Below, in pieces: positions 23,775 through 30,738 of a stretch of DNA of 37,041 bases. This stretch comes from a virus. Each line of letters begins with the position of its first letter. Position 1 is the first letter of the stretch. The notes beneath the pieces were generated by a model. The model ran no database searches, was not told where the DNA came from, and was given only the letters and a program-made list of their open reading frames with translations. The DNA is taken from positions 1-37,041 of IMG/VR virus record IMGVR_UViG_3300033143_001488; one strand, given 5' to 3'. The position numbers and the translations under genes were made by a program.

Positions 23775-24811
23775 TAGTTAATATCTACACGTCCAGCGGT
23801 TATCTTAATAGCTGGTCCACCCTCTACAGTGATACCTCCACTTACATTAGAACTTTGAGAACCGTTTACAGTTTCACTATCTGAACCTGTGATCGCTAAC
23901 GTCTTATTTGATTTAAACGTTTCTGTTACATCACCTTCAATAGTACGTGTTACCGTTCCTTTCACCAATTCTGTAACATTACCTTCTACAACCCTATTAA
24001 CATTCTTTTTAACTTGTTCTTCCACATTCCCGTTAACCAATATATCGGCATCACCATCGACAGTGATACTAATATTGCCACGTACATGAAGATGTTTATC
24101 TTTATGTATGATCTCAAAATCATCTCCTACAATCTTATGTACTACTGTTCCATCATTATGAACTTCTCTAAAAGTTCCTGTTCTATGATACTCATGTATT
24201 CTTTCCGCACCCTCTGTATCATCAACCTCTATGATATGTCCACTCTCACTTTCTCTAACGTGGTTGTATGGATACTTCGCTGCATAGGGACTCGATGGTT
24301 CATCCCATTCTCCAATGCCGTTAGCTTTAGTGACACTCTTATCTAAACCATCTTCTTTTAACTTAACTATGGTCTCTTCGGTCTTTTCATTACGTGATAA
24401 TCTATTTGTATCCGCTTCTTCAATGAAATCACTCTTAGGGTATATTCCATTAGGATCATTAAATCCTATTTGTCCATTAGGTTCTTTCTGTGGTATACCA
24501 CCCAACGTACCAATAATAATCAAATCATTCATGAATTGACCATCACGAGAGATACCTACTACATGCGTTCCCTCTACAATACCTGTAGGAGATTCACCTA
24601 TACCATTCATAGCCGCGCTTGTTATTGGTTGTAATGGATACGCCCAAGGTAGATCCTCAGTAGGAATACCTTCACCTGTATTGTCATCTCCAACTTTGAT
24701 ATCACTATGTAAACCCATGATACGGACTTGTACACGACCTAACATCATTGGGTCATGTCTATTCTCTACCACACCATAGAAGACTGGGGCGCCTGTTAAT
24801 CCTGTTATCAT
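23774..24811 (-). CDS. 5: Baseplate central spike, gp5-like, without lysozyme domain
   Basis: The N-terminal OB-fold domain (residues about 5-110, FYGVVENRHDPMMLGRVQVRIMGLHSD, then PWAYPLQPITSAAMNGIGESP) matches gp5/VgrG. The C-terminal part (about 185-345) is a beta-helix of octapeptide-like repeats (NGNVEEQVKKNVNRVVEGNVTELVKGTVTRTIEGD). In T4 gp5 (575 aa) a lysozyme domain lies between them. Here the gap is a short linker, so the spike is purely mechanical. The ATG at 24811 overlaps the hub stop (ATGA) and has an AGGTGG SD, which I prefer over an upstream GTG at 24820. It is trimeric, threaded through the hub. Confidence 0.92.
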   Translation of the reverse strand: MITGLTGAPVFYGVVENRHDPMMLGRVQVRIMGLHSDIKVGDDNTGEGIPTEDLPWAYPLQPITSAAMNGIGESPTGIVEGTHVVGISRDGQFMNDLIIIGTLGGIPQKEPNGQIGFNDPNGIYPKSDFIEEADTNRLSRNEKTEETIVKLKEDGLDKSVTKANGIGEWDEPSSPYAAKYPYNHVRESESGHIIEVDDTEGAERIHEYHRTGTFREVHNDGTVVHKIVGDDFEIIHKDKHLHVRGNISITVDGDADILVNGNVEEQVKKNVNRVVEGNVTELVKGTVTRTIEGDVTETFKSNKTLAITGSDSETVNGSQSSNVSGGITVEGGPAIKITAGRVDIN

Positions 24812-25992
24812 TCGTACCACCTATCAGAGCTTAATTCTAATGATTGATTGTATACCCCATCAACAAAAGAATGTCTTACATTTGTAATTAAGTATTTCTT
24901 AGGGAATATTCTATGGTCTTTATCATCACTACCTAATACATTTGTTTTATATTTGTAATTAACTGTCTGTCCTATTGTGATATTACTATTACCATATACA
25001 TTGACTATCACATTAAAGTTATCAAAGAGTTGAGCATCACCACTCGATTTCTGATTCCATTTACCACTCTCACTACTATCATAGTTTTCTGACATAAAAG
25101 AGAAACGATTCAATGTAGAGTAGTCTCCCGTATTGGGAGCAAGCGTACCACTATATCCATATTCATGAGTAGTCAACGTTTTGTTTATTATATTGTGGTT
25201 AACTGTAGTATTACCAAAGACACCTAACATCTGATTATCACTATTATTAAACATAGTAGGAAGATACGATTCAATAACAATATCTAATTTCTCTTTCGAA
25301 TTGCTCTTGATAACAATATTCTTCCCTTTCTCTAACAATTCAAATGGTTCACCATCTTCATAGAGACCACGTAGATATCTAAAGTTAAAGCCTACACTAC
25401 TCTCATAGAAGATAAAGCCAGCATCTGCATCATCATTAGAGAAACCATCTATACTAGTCCTAGCTAAATAATTGAATAAGGTTAATGGAGTCATTCTAGG
25501 GACAACAATCTTACGAGGATATTTTGTACCATCAGATAGAATCTCATCTTCAAATCCTAATGTATTCTGATATATGTTGTTGATAATGTTCTCAGCATAA
25601 TCACTATATGACTTACTAATTTTATAATTCTTATCTATAAATGCAATGGGAGTCGTTAAGTGTAGGGTATAGAATTGTTCCTTACCTTCACTAATGAAAT
25701 CAGATATCTTTGATATAATAAATGTTTTATCTATAGTATGGAAACCACCCTCAGTACTCGTAGTCATTCTAAAGATAATCTTCTCACTACCAACCATATT
25801 ATATGTTTCGAGTATTGACTTATCATCCTGAAAGATAATGATACCTGTCATAGCTGAAGCGGTTAGACTTTCGAATATATCTATTTGTATTGCATTATTA
25901 GAGATATCCAATTTTGTATTGTTATGGAATACTATTGATAACTCTAGGAGATTGTAGTCCCCAGGTCTTTGCCACTTATTCGTATTAGCCAT
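24808..25992 (-). CDS. 27: Baseplate central hub, gp27-like
   Basis: A protein of about 394 aa starting MANTNKWQRPGDYNLLELSI. The length, the opening 'QRPGDYNL' (cf. T4 gp27 LQRPGYPNL) and the ending GQTVNYKYK...HRIFPKKYLITNVRHSF, as in the 'GvkI.f...yyV.eV.H.f' of gp27, fit the hub trimer that adapts the sixfold baseplate to the threefold spike. The domain order (beta-barrel, helix, barrel) also fits. The ATG at 25992 overlaps the gp53 stop by 8 nt. An upstream ATG at 26013 would add seven residues and overlap gp53 more, so I prefer the shorter form. Confidence 0.8.
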   Translation of the reverse strand: MANTNKWQRPGDYNLLELSIVFHNNTKLDISNNAIQIDIFESLTASAMTGIIIFQDDKSILETYNMVGSEKIIFRMTTSTEGGFHTIDKTFIISKISDFISEGKEQFYTLHLTTPIAFIDKNYKISKSYSDYAENIINNIYQNTLGFEDEILSDGTKYPRKIVVPRMTPLTLFNYLARTSIDGFSNDDADAGFIFYESSVGFNFRYLRGLYEDGEPFELLEKGKNIVIKSNSKEKLDIVIESYLPTMFNNSDNQMLGVFGNTTVNHNIINKTLTTHEYGYSGTLAPNTGDYSTLNRFSFMSENYDSSESGKWNQKSSGDAQLFDNFNVIVNVYGNSNITIGQTVNYKYKTNVLGSDDKDHRIFPKKYLITNVRHSFVDGVYNQSLELSSDRWYE

Positions 25993-26458
25993 TGATAGTA
26001 GTCTCAAACTCATTGATTAGCTGATATAAGTACTCAGGACGTAAAACCTTAATCTCACGCTTATCATTATTTATTTCTTCTTCATACTCTCTATTAGTGA
26101 TTGTAACAGTACTCTGATCAACATAAGCAGCAATGACATAACCATCAGAATCCTCATAGTGATGCACAGCACTAGGGTCAACATATTTGTCAGCAATGTA
26201 TAAATCCATCTCCACATCATTACGAAACCACTCCCCTAAAGGATCACTAATATCATTCATTAACAATACCACCCAATGATAGGTCACCTCTCCATACATA
26301 CGGAAAGCAACATCCTCAGGCTTCTCACCCTCACTCAAACGATATAACTCATAGGTATTCACACTATCACGTACCATAGTATTAATCTTATAGCGAATAC
26401 TTATATCAGGAATAACCACACCATTGTATTCTATCTTAGGAAATTTCTCAAAATACAT
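25985..26458 (-). CDS. 53: Baseplate wedge protein gp53
   Basis: The 157-aa protein carries the gp53/LysM-like pattern: RYKINTMVRDSVNTYELYRLSEGEKPEDVAFRMYGEVTYHWVVLLMND (residues about 22-70) and a later EYLYQLINEFE. T4 gp53 is 196 aa; it binds gp6 and gp25 at the wedge junction and initiates polymerisation of the baseplate ring. The start shares one base with the preceding stop (TAATG). The 3' end overlaps the hub start. Confidence 0.93.
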   Translation of the reverse strand: MYFEKFPKIEYNGVVIPDISIRYKINTMVRDSVNTYELYRLSEGEKPEDVAFRMYGEVTYHWVVLLMNDISDPLGEWFRNDVEMDLYIADKYVDPSAVHHYEDSDGYVIAAYVDQSTVTITNREYEEEINNDKREIKVLRPEYLYQLINEFETTING

Positions 26459-27414
26459 TATAGTTCATACTCCGCTTTATCATAATCATTTCTTTCTAAT
26501 ACATCATTCTCTACAAAGGATATATTCAATGTCCATACCACAGGATGTCCAGAATGAAAAGTTGTCCATACACTATCAGGACTCATGTTAGTCGTAGTAG
26601 ACGTAATGTAACATCTCTCACAACCCATTAAAGGTAATACCTTCCCCTGATCTTTATAATTCGCGCTATAGACAGCAAACTTCCAAGCCATAGGATACTT
26701 AAAGACATGAGCACTAGTACTAACAGGTAGACTATACTTTTTAAAGGTACGACATATGATTAATGCATTCCTTAATTCCGCTTCACTTCTAGGAGCAAAC
26801 TCAAACGCAAAAGAAAACTTACGTAATCCCATACCACTAAAGAAAGATTCTATATTATTACTTAGAGCAATCCCTTTATCTTTAAATGTAGTTTCCGCTA
26901 TCTTACCACCAGCACCCTTTAAAGCATGTTGTACACCTGTCTTTACTATCTCCCCCGCACTACTCATACTCAAATCACTACGAGCTATAGCAGAAGTCTC
27001 TTTAGTTTCCCAATCTAGTTGAGTCCCATTAACCATAGACTGTGCTGGTACGTACATATAGATATCAGCAGCTTTCGTAGGTACTTCACCTTTATAGTTA
27101 TCAATCTTATCAGCAACTCTCGTAACACCAATCTTATCTAGAATACTCTTAGATACTTTTTCACTAACAGTCTTTGAAGGTAGGTTAGCAGAAGTCTGAG
27201 GTTTCAAGGTAATATCAAACATAGTGAACTTTATCATCTCACCATAGTTATCATTACCAAAGAGGTCAATAGGGTATACTGTTTTGATATTACTTTTAGC
27301 GGTATGAAACTTATCATCCTTAGTAACACCTGTAAGATAATCAGTTGCTTTGTCTAATACATCACCTATCTTATTAGTAGTGAAATTATCTATGGTACTC
27401 TTAATTCTAGCCAT
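26458..27414 (-). CDS. 48: Tail-tube cap/initiator protein, gp48/gp54 family
   Basis: The 318-aa protein has the C-terminal features of the gp48/gp54 tube initiators: FAFEFAPRSEAELRNALIICRTFKKYSLP (about residues 203-231), FKYPMAWKFA, a PLMGCERCYITSTTTNMSP strand, and the final VVWTLNISFVENDVLERNDYD. These proteins are tail-tube-like rings on top of the hub where tube and sheath assembly start. T4 gp48 is 364 aa and gp54 320, and which of the two is meant cannot be decided here. It begins the baseplate operon. The late promoter TATAAATA at 27450-27457 lies 35 nt upstream. Confidence 0.8.
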   Translation of the reverse strand: MARIKSTIDNFTTNKIGDVLDKATDYLTGVTKDDKFHTAKSNIKTVYPIDLFGNDNYGEMIKFTMFDITLKPQTSANLPSKTVSEKVSKSILDKIGVTRVADKIDNYKGEVPTKAADIYMYVPAQSMVNGTQLDWETKETSAIARSDLSMSSAGEIVKTGVQHALKGAGGKIAETTFKDKGIALSNNIESFFSGMGLRKFSFAFEFAPRSEAELRNALIICRTFKKYSLPVSTSAHVFKYPMAWKFAVYSANYKDQGKVLPLMGCERCYITSTTTNMSPDSVWTTFHSGHPVVWTLNISFVENDVLERNDYDKAEYEL

Positions 27415-27449
27415 TGTTTTTACATATTCCAGATAAATTTATATAGTAC

Positions 27450-27457
27450 TATTTATA
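27450..27457 (-). promoter_or_regulatory. T4-type late promoter (perfect TATAAATA)
   Basis: Perfect late octamer on the minus strand, followed by G. It faces gp48 (ATG at 27414) with about 30 nt of leader and probably heads the baseplate operon. Confidence 0.8.
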
Positions 27458-27604
27458 CGTCCTGAGAGGAGTGGTATAGGTGAAATTTGATATTATTTTC
27501 TGTCCGCACACTTTTTTCCAGATAAAATTCTGGTCCGGTATGAATCTCCTGGCTATCAGAAAAACATATGACCACATTAGTTATACTATGAATAAGGCAG
27601 CCCA

Positions 27605-27663
27605 CCAGAGTTACTATAAGGTTTTACTTATGTATCCAGAGTTACTATAAGGTTTTACTTATG
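27605..27663. repeat. Two-copy 28-nt direct repeat (period 31)
   Basis: Bases 27605-27632 are repeated exactly at 27636-27663, separated by 3 nt. It lies 50 nt before gp4, in the divergent late control region. It contains no start codon with an SD and no palindrome. Confidence 0.95.
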
Positions 27664-27702
27664 ATACGGCTGTTACTGCTGCCTTCTCTCGCAGATATCG
27701 CA

Positions 27703-27710
27703 GATAAATA
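27703..27710 (+). promoter_or_regulatory. Late-type promoter GATAAATA five nt before gp4
   Basis: Plus-strand GATAAATAC, one base from the consensus. It ends 5 nt before the gp4 ATG (27716), leaving no room for an SD in a transcript that starts at the usual distance. Confidence 0.65.
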
Positions 27711-27715
27711 CTCAT

Positions 27716-28183
27716 ATGGGAAAGAAATATAAGCAAGGTAAGTTTACTCCAACGAATCCGCAGAAGTACTTAGGAGATATAGACGCGATAACTTATCGGT
27801 CAGGTTGGGAAAGACAGTACATGGTTTACTGTGATACTAATCCTGCTATCATACAATGGAACTCTGAGGGCGTGAAGATACCTTATAGGTCACCATTAGA
27901 TGATCCATCAGCTAATAAGATACGTACATACTGGATAGACTTCTATATAAAGTATAAGGATAATACAGGGAATGTTGCTCAAGCGTTAATAGAGATTAAA
28001 CCTCATGCTGAGAGTATAGAACCTAAGAGGGGAAAGAAACGCCAGAGAACTTATTTACGTGAGGTAACAACTTATATACGTAATCAAGCTAAGTGGAAAT
28101 ATGCTAGAGCTTTCGCTGCTAAACATGGATTGAAGTTCGTTGTGGTAACCGAGAAGACTTGTCCACAATTACTCAGGGGATAA
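27716..28183 (+). CDS. 4: Head completion protein gp4
   Basis: The 155-aa protein (T4 gp4 is 150 aa) has the full family pattern: KQGKFTPTNPQKYLGD, YRSGWERQYMVYCDTNPAIIQWNSEGVKIPY (residues about 28-58), TYWIDFYIKY, ALIEIKPHAE (94-103) and a C-terminal AFAAKHGLKFVVVTE. The E-W/Y...D-F...E-I-K arrangement resembles the nuclease-like core (YRSxWE, D, ExK) of TnsA-type endonucleases. In T4, gp4 and gp50 act after DNA packaging to make heads competent for tail joining. A late-type octamer lies 5 nt before its ATG. Confidence 0.95.
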   Translation: MGKKYKQGKFTPTNPQKYLGDIDAITYRSGWERQYMVYCDTNPAIIQWNSEGVKIPYRSPLDDPSANKIRTYWIDFYIKYKDNTGNVAQALIEIKPHAESIEPKRGKKRQRTYLREVTTYIRNQAKWKYARAFAAKHGLKFVVVTEKTCPQLLRG

Positions 28184-28195
28184 TTGTAGTGTTTG

Positions 28196-28203
28196 TATAA
28201 ATA
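28196..28203 (+). promoter_or_regulatory. T4-type late promoter (perfect TATAAATA)
   Basis: Perfect octamer on the plus strand, 12 nt after the gp4 stop and about 73 nt before the endonuclease ATG. It gives a structured leader of about 68 nt. Confidence 0.8.
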
Positions 28204-28221
28204 GTAGTGTCAGTCAATAAA

Positions 28222-28247
28222 GGAGCGAGAACTCCATTATGACCTAA
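28222..28247 (+). promoter_or_regulatory. Leader hairpin with hidden SD and a two-codon ORF
   Basis: GGAG (28222-28225) pairs with CTCC (28232-28235) around a 6-nt loop. Just after it stands ATG ACC TAA (28239-28247), a two-codon ORF using that GGAG as SD. The real gene start at 28277 has its own AGGA (28266-28269). This could limit translation of the downstream endonuclease. Confidence 0.4.
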
Positions 28248-28276
28248 TCAACACTATTATCTTGCAGGATAACAAC

Positions 28277-28960
28277 ATGACTACATCTATTTATCACTAC
28301 GTATATCGTATCACAAATACCCTTATCGGTAAACATTATTATGGTACTAGAAAATCTATAGGAAAAACTCCTAAAGAAGATCTTGGTATTAGATATTACT
28401 CTTCATCCTCTAATAAAAAATTCATATCAGAACAGAAAGCATATCCAGACCACTTTAAATATAAAGTAATTCGTACATTCTCCACTCGTGAATCTGCTGT
28501 AGAATTTGAAATATTTCTACATAACAAATACGATGTTAAGAATCATACTAAATTCTATAATGTATCCAATCAAGTGTCAACTGGATTCGACACTAGCGGT
28601 TTTGTTACTGTAAAGGATAAATCAGGAAATACCTTCAATACTCCAATGAGTGACCCTAGATACATATCTGGTGAATTAGTTCATATCAATACAGGGAGAT
28701 TAGCTAAGAGAGGTTCAGGATCAGGCTGCAATAGGGGAACATTCTTATATAACAATAAACAATATGATATATTAAAAGATTTAGCAGATGATATTAATTG
28801 TCCTATGGCATCAGTACATAGGTATTGCTGTACAGAGAATGATAGAGTAATAACACTACCTTCTTATTGCCGTTCCTCATTCCTGCAAACTCTTGGTAAT
28901 AGTGTAGACATCATAGGTAAATCATTCAAAGAGCTTGGATTTGGATTTATAGCAAGATAG
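28277..28960 (+). CDS. GIY-YIG homing endonuclease
   Basis: A 227-aa protein starting MTTSIYHYVYRITNTLIGKHYYGTRKS, whose YHYVYRITN/HYYGTRKS pair is the GIY-YIG core, followed by R-x-Y (LGIRYYSSS) and a Glu around SAVEFE. The recognition part has DKSGN...DPRYISGELVHINTGR, a HTH-like IKD/YDILKDLADDINCPMASVHRYC and a C-terminal SFLQTLG...ELGFGF. The same modules occur in the endonuclease at 588-1520, so the two are paralogues. The start is ATG at 28277, with AGGA at 28266. An upstream TTG at 28262 is less likely. It is free-standing next to gp4, which is intact, so no intron is needed. Confidence 0.9.
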   Translation: MTTSIYHYVYRITNTLIGKHYYGTRKSIGKTPKEDLGIRYYSSSSNKKFISEQKAYPDHFKYKVIRTFSTRESAVEFEIFLHNKYDVKNHTKFYNVSNQVSTGFDTSGFVTVKDKSGNTFNTPMSDPRYISGELVHINTGRLAKRGSGSGCNRGTFLYNNKQYDILKDLADDINCPMASVHRYCCTENDRVITLPSYCRSSFLQTLGNSVDIIGKSFKELGFGFIAR

Positions 28961-28963
28961 TTA

Positions 28964-29137
28964 TTACACCTTACCTCTCACTTTCAAATACTCTTTCATA
29001 GCATCACTAGGTAGAACATCATTCTCATATGCACTTAGCCAGAAATCTGCATACGTACCTTTTATACCCATCTCACTAAGTAAACGATTCACTTCTTTAC
29101 AGAAATCTTCGAATGTACCATTGTCATTATCAGCCAT
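28964..29137 (-). CDS. Small acidic protein (57 aa)
   Basis: An ATG at 29137 with a GAGAGG SD opens 57 codons: MADNDNGTFEDFCKEVNRLL, then MGIKGTYADFWLSAYEND and a lysine-rich end. It ends 3 nt from the stop of the convergent endonuclease. No family is recognised. SD strength and the same leftward direction as its neighbours (early small-gene operon headed at 29940) support it as real. Confidence 0.7.
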   Translation of the reverse strand: MADNDNGTFEDFCKEVNRLLSEMGIKGTYADFWLSAYENDVLPSDAMKEYLKVRGKV

Positions 29138-29175
29138 ATCAATAACCTCTCTCCAAAGGGTAATTATATTGTAAG

Positions 29176-29271
29176 TCAGAACGCTGATGAACCTTTCTCA
29201 CGAGCAATCAATATCCAGTCAACCTTATTGGATACTTCTAATATAAGCTTTCCGATATCTGTCTTAGTCAT
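29176..29271 (-). CDS. Very small protein (31 aa), coupled
   Basis: Its ATG at 29271 shares a base with the TAA of the preceding gene (TAATG), and 31 codons follow (MTKTDIGKLILEVSNKVDWI...). It has no distinct domain. The coupling pattern matches that of recognised genes in this window, which is the reason to list it. It could be a remnant. Confidence 0.5.
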   Translation of the reverse strand: MTKTDIGKLILEVSNKVDWILIAREKGSSAF

Positions 29272-29555
29272 TAGAAATACTTCACTCGTGTATGGTCTGT
29301 ACCTTCAAATCGTTTATCCATAGGTAGACTCTCACCACGTAACTCATTGATACCAACAGTTGTACCCTGATCAGAACTTTCCATATCAGCAACGTCTAGG
29401 TAACCATAACCTCCATAGTTGCTAGTACTCATCAATACACGTTCAATCATATTAATTAATGCTTCACGACCATCTTGATAGTCATCAGCAGAATTAAGTA
29501 ATGTAAGATTAATTGTATCTTTAAGTACTTCAACATCAATTGTTTTTCTAGACAT
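29271..29555 (-). CDS. Hypothetical early protein (94 aa)
   Basis: I place the start at ATG 29555 (MSRKTIDVEVLKDTINLTLL) because GGAG lies 6 nt upstream; an ATG at 29567 lacks that. The protein has a helical N-terminal half and a flexible Gly/Tyr/Ser centre (STSNYGGYGYLDVADMESSDQG), ending in a basic tail. The function is unknown. It overlaps the gene before it by 8 nt (ATGTCTAG). Confidence 0.7.
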   Translation of the reverse strand: MSRKTIDVEVLKDTINLTLLNSADDYQDGREALINMIERVLMSTSNYGGYGYLDVADMESSDQGTTVGINELRGESLPMDKRFEGTDHTRVKYF

Positions 29556-29709
29556 AATTATCTCCATCGGTGTCTCTGATATGTTCTTCCAAGCTAGTCA
29601 ATACTGTCTCGTCATATACATAATAACGGAATTCTTGATCTAGATCAAGGTATTCTTCCTCTGAGATTGCCACACCTGTTACATTAGATACATATTGTTT
29701 CTCACTCAT
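29548..29709 (-). CDS. Small acidic protein (53 aa)
   Basis: An ATG at 29709 is preceded by GGAGAGAG and followed by 53 codons (MSEKQYVSNVTGVAISEEEY..., ending RDTDGDNYV). Glu and Asp are abundant. The 3' end overlaps the next start by 8 nt. No family is recognised. SD strength and position in the coupled series support it. Confidence 0.7.
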   Translation of the reverse strand: MSEKQYVSNVTGVAISEEEYLDLDQEFRYYVYDETVLTSLEEHIRDTDGDNYV

Positions 29710-29718
29710 AACTCTCTC

Positions 29719-29940
29719 CTATCCGTAAACGATTTCATAATCTATTGTATCAACAACAGCAACATCGAACCCTTCCGCATCAGCTAGTTCAATAGCTTCC
29801 TTGATAGTATCTGCGCTGTCAAAGTTATCAGCACTACCACCCCACTTATATAGATAAGCTAAATGGTCTTCTAATGTACAGGTCACACCGTTCTCATCAC
29901 TATACTCAGCAGCGGTGGTAAACAATAAGTAATTCGACAT
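29719..29940 (-). CDS. Hypothetical early protein (73 aa)
   Basis: The first gene of the leftward early operon, with start ATG 29940 and a GAGGAGAGAG SD. The acidic protein has an aromatic N-terminus (MSNYLLFTTAAEYSDENG), a helical LEDHLAYLYKWGG and a C-terminal segment (IKEAIELADAEGFDVAVVDTIDYEIV) like the small DUF-type modules of T4 early proteins. A sigma-70 promoter with the shared leader (29967-29995) lies directly upstream. It is probably expressed right after infection. Confidence 0.75.
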   Translation of the reverse strand: MSNYLLFTTAAEYSDENGVTCTLEDHLAYLYKWGGSADNFDSADTIKEAIELADAEGFDVAVVDTIDYEIVYG

Positions 29941-29966
29941 TTCTCTCTCCTCATCAATTAAGACCT

Positions 29967-29995
29967 ATTATCACATGACTATTATACAGTGTCAA
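29967..29995 (-). promoter_or_regulatory. Early sigma-70 promoter with shared leader (module D)
   Basis: On the minus strand TTGACA (29995-29990), a 17-bp spacer and GATAAT (29972-29967). It is followed by the leader GTCTTAATTGA and a GAGGAGAG SD, the same leader as three plus-strand promoters in this window. Confidence 0.85.
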
Positions 29996-30011
29996 GGACT
30001 TTCGAATATTA

Positions 30012-30050
30012 TCTGCGATTACTGCTGCCGATCCTTGCAGCTAGAGCAGA
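30012..30050. other. Bipartite hairpin
   Basis: TCTGC at 30012-30016 pairs with GCAGA at 30046-30050, and GCTGC at 30024-30028 with GCAGC at 30037-30041, around an 8-nt loop. It lies 17 nt upstream of promoter D's -35 box and inside any transcript made from promoter E. The stems are short, so significance is uncertain. Confidence 0.35.
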
Positions 30051-30066
30051 CAGGCTACGAAACTAT

Positions 30067-30110
30067 TATCCAGCACTTCTATTATACCATAGCTGGATAT
30101 CCAGTGTCAA
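30067..30110 (-). promoter_or_regulatory. Sigma-70 promoter E with operator-like repeats
   Basis: Minus strand TTGACA (30110-30105), 18-bp spacer, TATAAT (30086-30081). The spacer contains the perfect palindrome CTGGATATCCAG (30093-30104). An 8-bp inverted repeat (TATCCAGC 30067-30074 and GCTGGATA 30092-30099) flanks the -10. Three TATCCAG half-sites around one promoter look like a repressor operator. Confidence 0.6.
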
Positions 30111-30383
30111 ATAAGCTGAGTTAATTTAACATAATGTATATTATCCCTCTCTTTGATGCAGGAAATATATTTGTTGAATGAAACCAGTGACTTACAATTA
30201 TTTCGGCGGTCATAAGAAATACTGATGAGTGCTTATTAGGGGTACTCAATTATCGTGCCAGATGAGGCGTATATAAAAATTTGATGACCAGAAAGTACTG
30301 GACAAGACAATGGATGTGATGTATATTATAATGGGGAGAGTGATCTATTTCGGCTGACCCGATAGGCTGCGCCCAGATAAAGC

Positions 30384-30412
30384 TTGACTCCTTTATATAG
30401 ATAGGTCATAAT
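30384..30412 (+). promoter_or_regulatory. Early sigma-70 promoter with shared leader (module A)
   Basis: TTGACT (30384-30389), 17 bp, CATAAT (30407-30412), then GAGTCTTAATTGA and a GAGGAGAG SD at 30424 for the gene at 30439. Confidence 0.8.
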
Positions 30413-30438
30413 GAGTCTTAATTGAGGAGAGATAGAGA

Positions 30439-30723
30439 ATGAGATTTGAAAGAACATTAGTAGTAACAACTAAGGACGGTGAGGTATTCACTACTGACAT
30501 CGTTGCTGACAACTCATCTGTATCAGTGTTCCGTAATGGATATAGTAACTGGGATGGTAAACGTTCTGTTGGTGGTTTTCGTGTTTACTTTACCGCTAGT
30601 GATGGTGAAGAGACATCAACGTTTGGTTCGACTCGTAAAGAAGCGATTGAGGAAGTTGCATATAGAATCGCCCCATATGGTAAGAGTCGTGGATTGACTT
30701 ACGAATTAGTTAAAAAGTCTTAA
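30439..30723 (+). CDS. Hypothetical early protein (94 aa)
   Basis: The protein starts MRFERTLVVTTKDGEVFTTD, followed by strand-loop repeats with SVSVFRNGYSNWDGKRSVGGFRVYF and a helix (STRKEAIEEVAYRIAPYG). The alternating strands suggest a small alpha+beta domain. No catalytic motif or known family is apparent. GAGGAGAG is at 30424 and the start is unambiguous. Under promoter A it is among the first genes expressed. Confidence 0.75.
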   Translation: MRFERTLVVTTKDGEVFTTDIVADNSSVSVFRNGYSNWDGKRSVGGFRVYFTASDGEETSTFGSTRKEAIEEVAYRIAPYGKSRGLTYELVKKS

Positions 30724-30738
30724 TTGAGAGGAAGTGAT

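Larger units (their letters stand above)
27415..27715. other. Divergent late control region (301 nt, no gene)
   Basis: This gap between the divergent gp48 and gp4 genes contains a perfect late promoter on the minus strand (27450-27457), a late-type octamer on the plus strand (27703-27710) and a two-copy 28-nt direct repeat (27605-27663). It also holds a short inverted repeat CCAGATAAAATTCTGG (27518-27533) and, near 27677, a TACTGCTGCC-GCAG element also seen at 30021. No ORF with an SD is present. Confidence 0.75.
29941..30438. other. Divergent early control region (498 nt)
   Basis: The gap between the leftward and rightward early operons holds promoter D (minus), a second minus promoter E with operator-like repeats (30067-30110), the bipartite hairpin 30012-30050, and promoter A (plus, 30384-30412). 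Between 30111 and 30383 I see only a weak possible plus promoter (AAGACA 30304-30309, TATAAT 30327-30332) and no supported gene. Confidence 0.7.

Noticed and set aside
24100-24400. Lysozyme domain in the gp5-like spike
   Set aside because: The space between OB fold and beta-helix is too short, and no catalytic E-D/T pattern is visible.
27605-27663. Possible CRISPR-like array
   Set aside because: Only two copies with a 3-nt spacer and no cas genes, so it is a simple tandem duplication.
28196-28960. Group I intron carrying the endonuclease next to gp4
   Set aside because: gp4 is complete upstream and no split gene continues downstream, so the endonuclease is free-standing.
30124-30201. Short plus-strand ORF starting ATGCAGGAA in the early control region
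   Set aside because: Nineteen codons, no SD, no promoter at the right distance.
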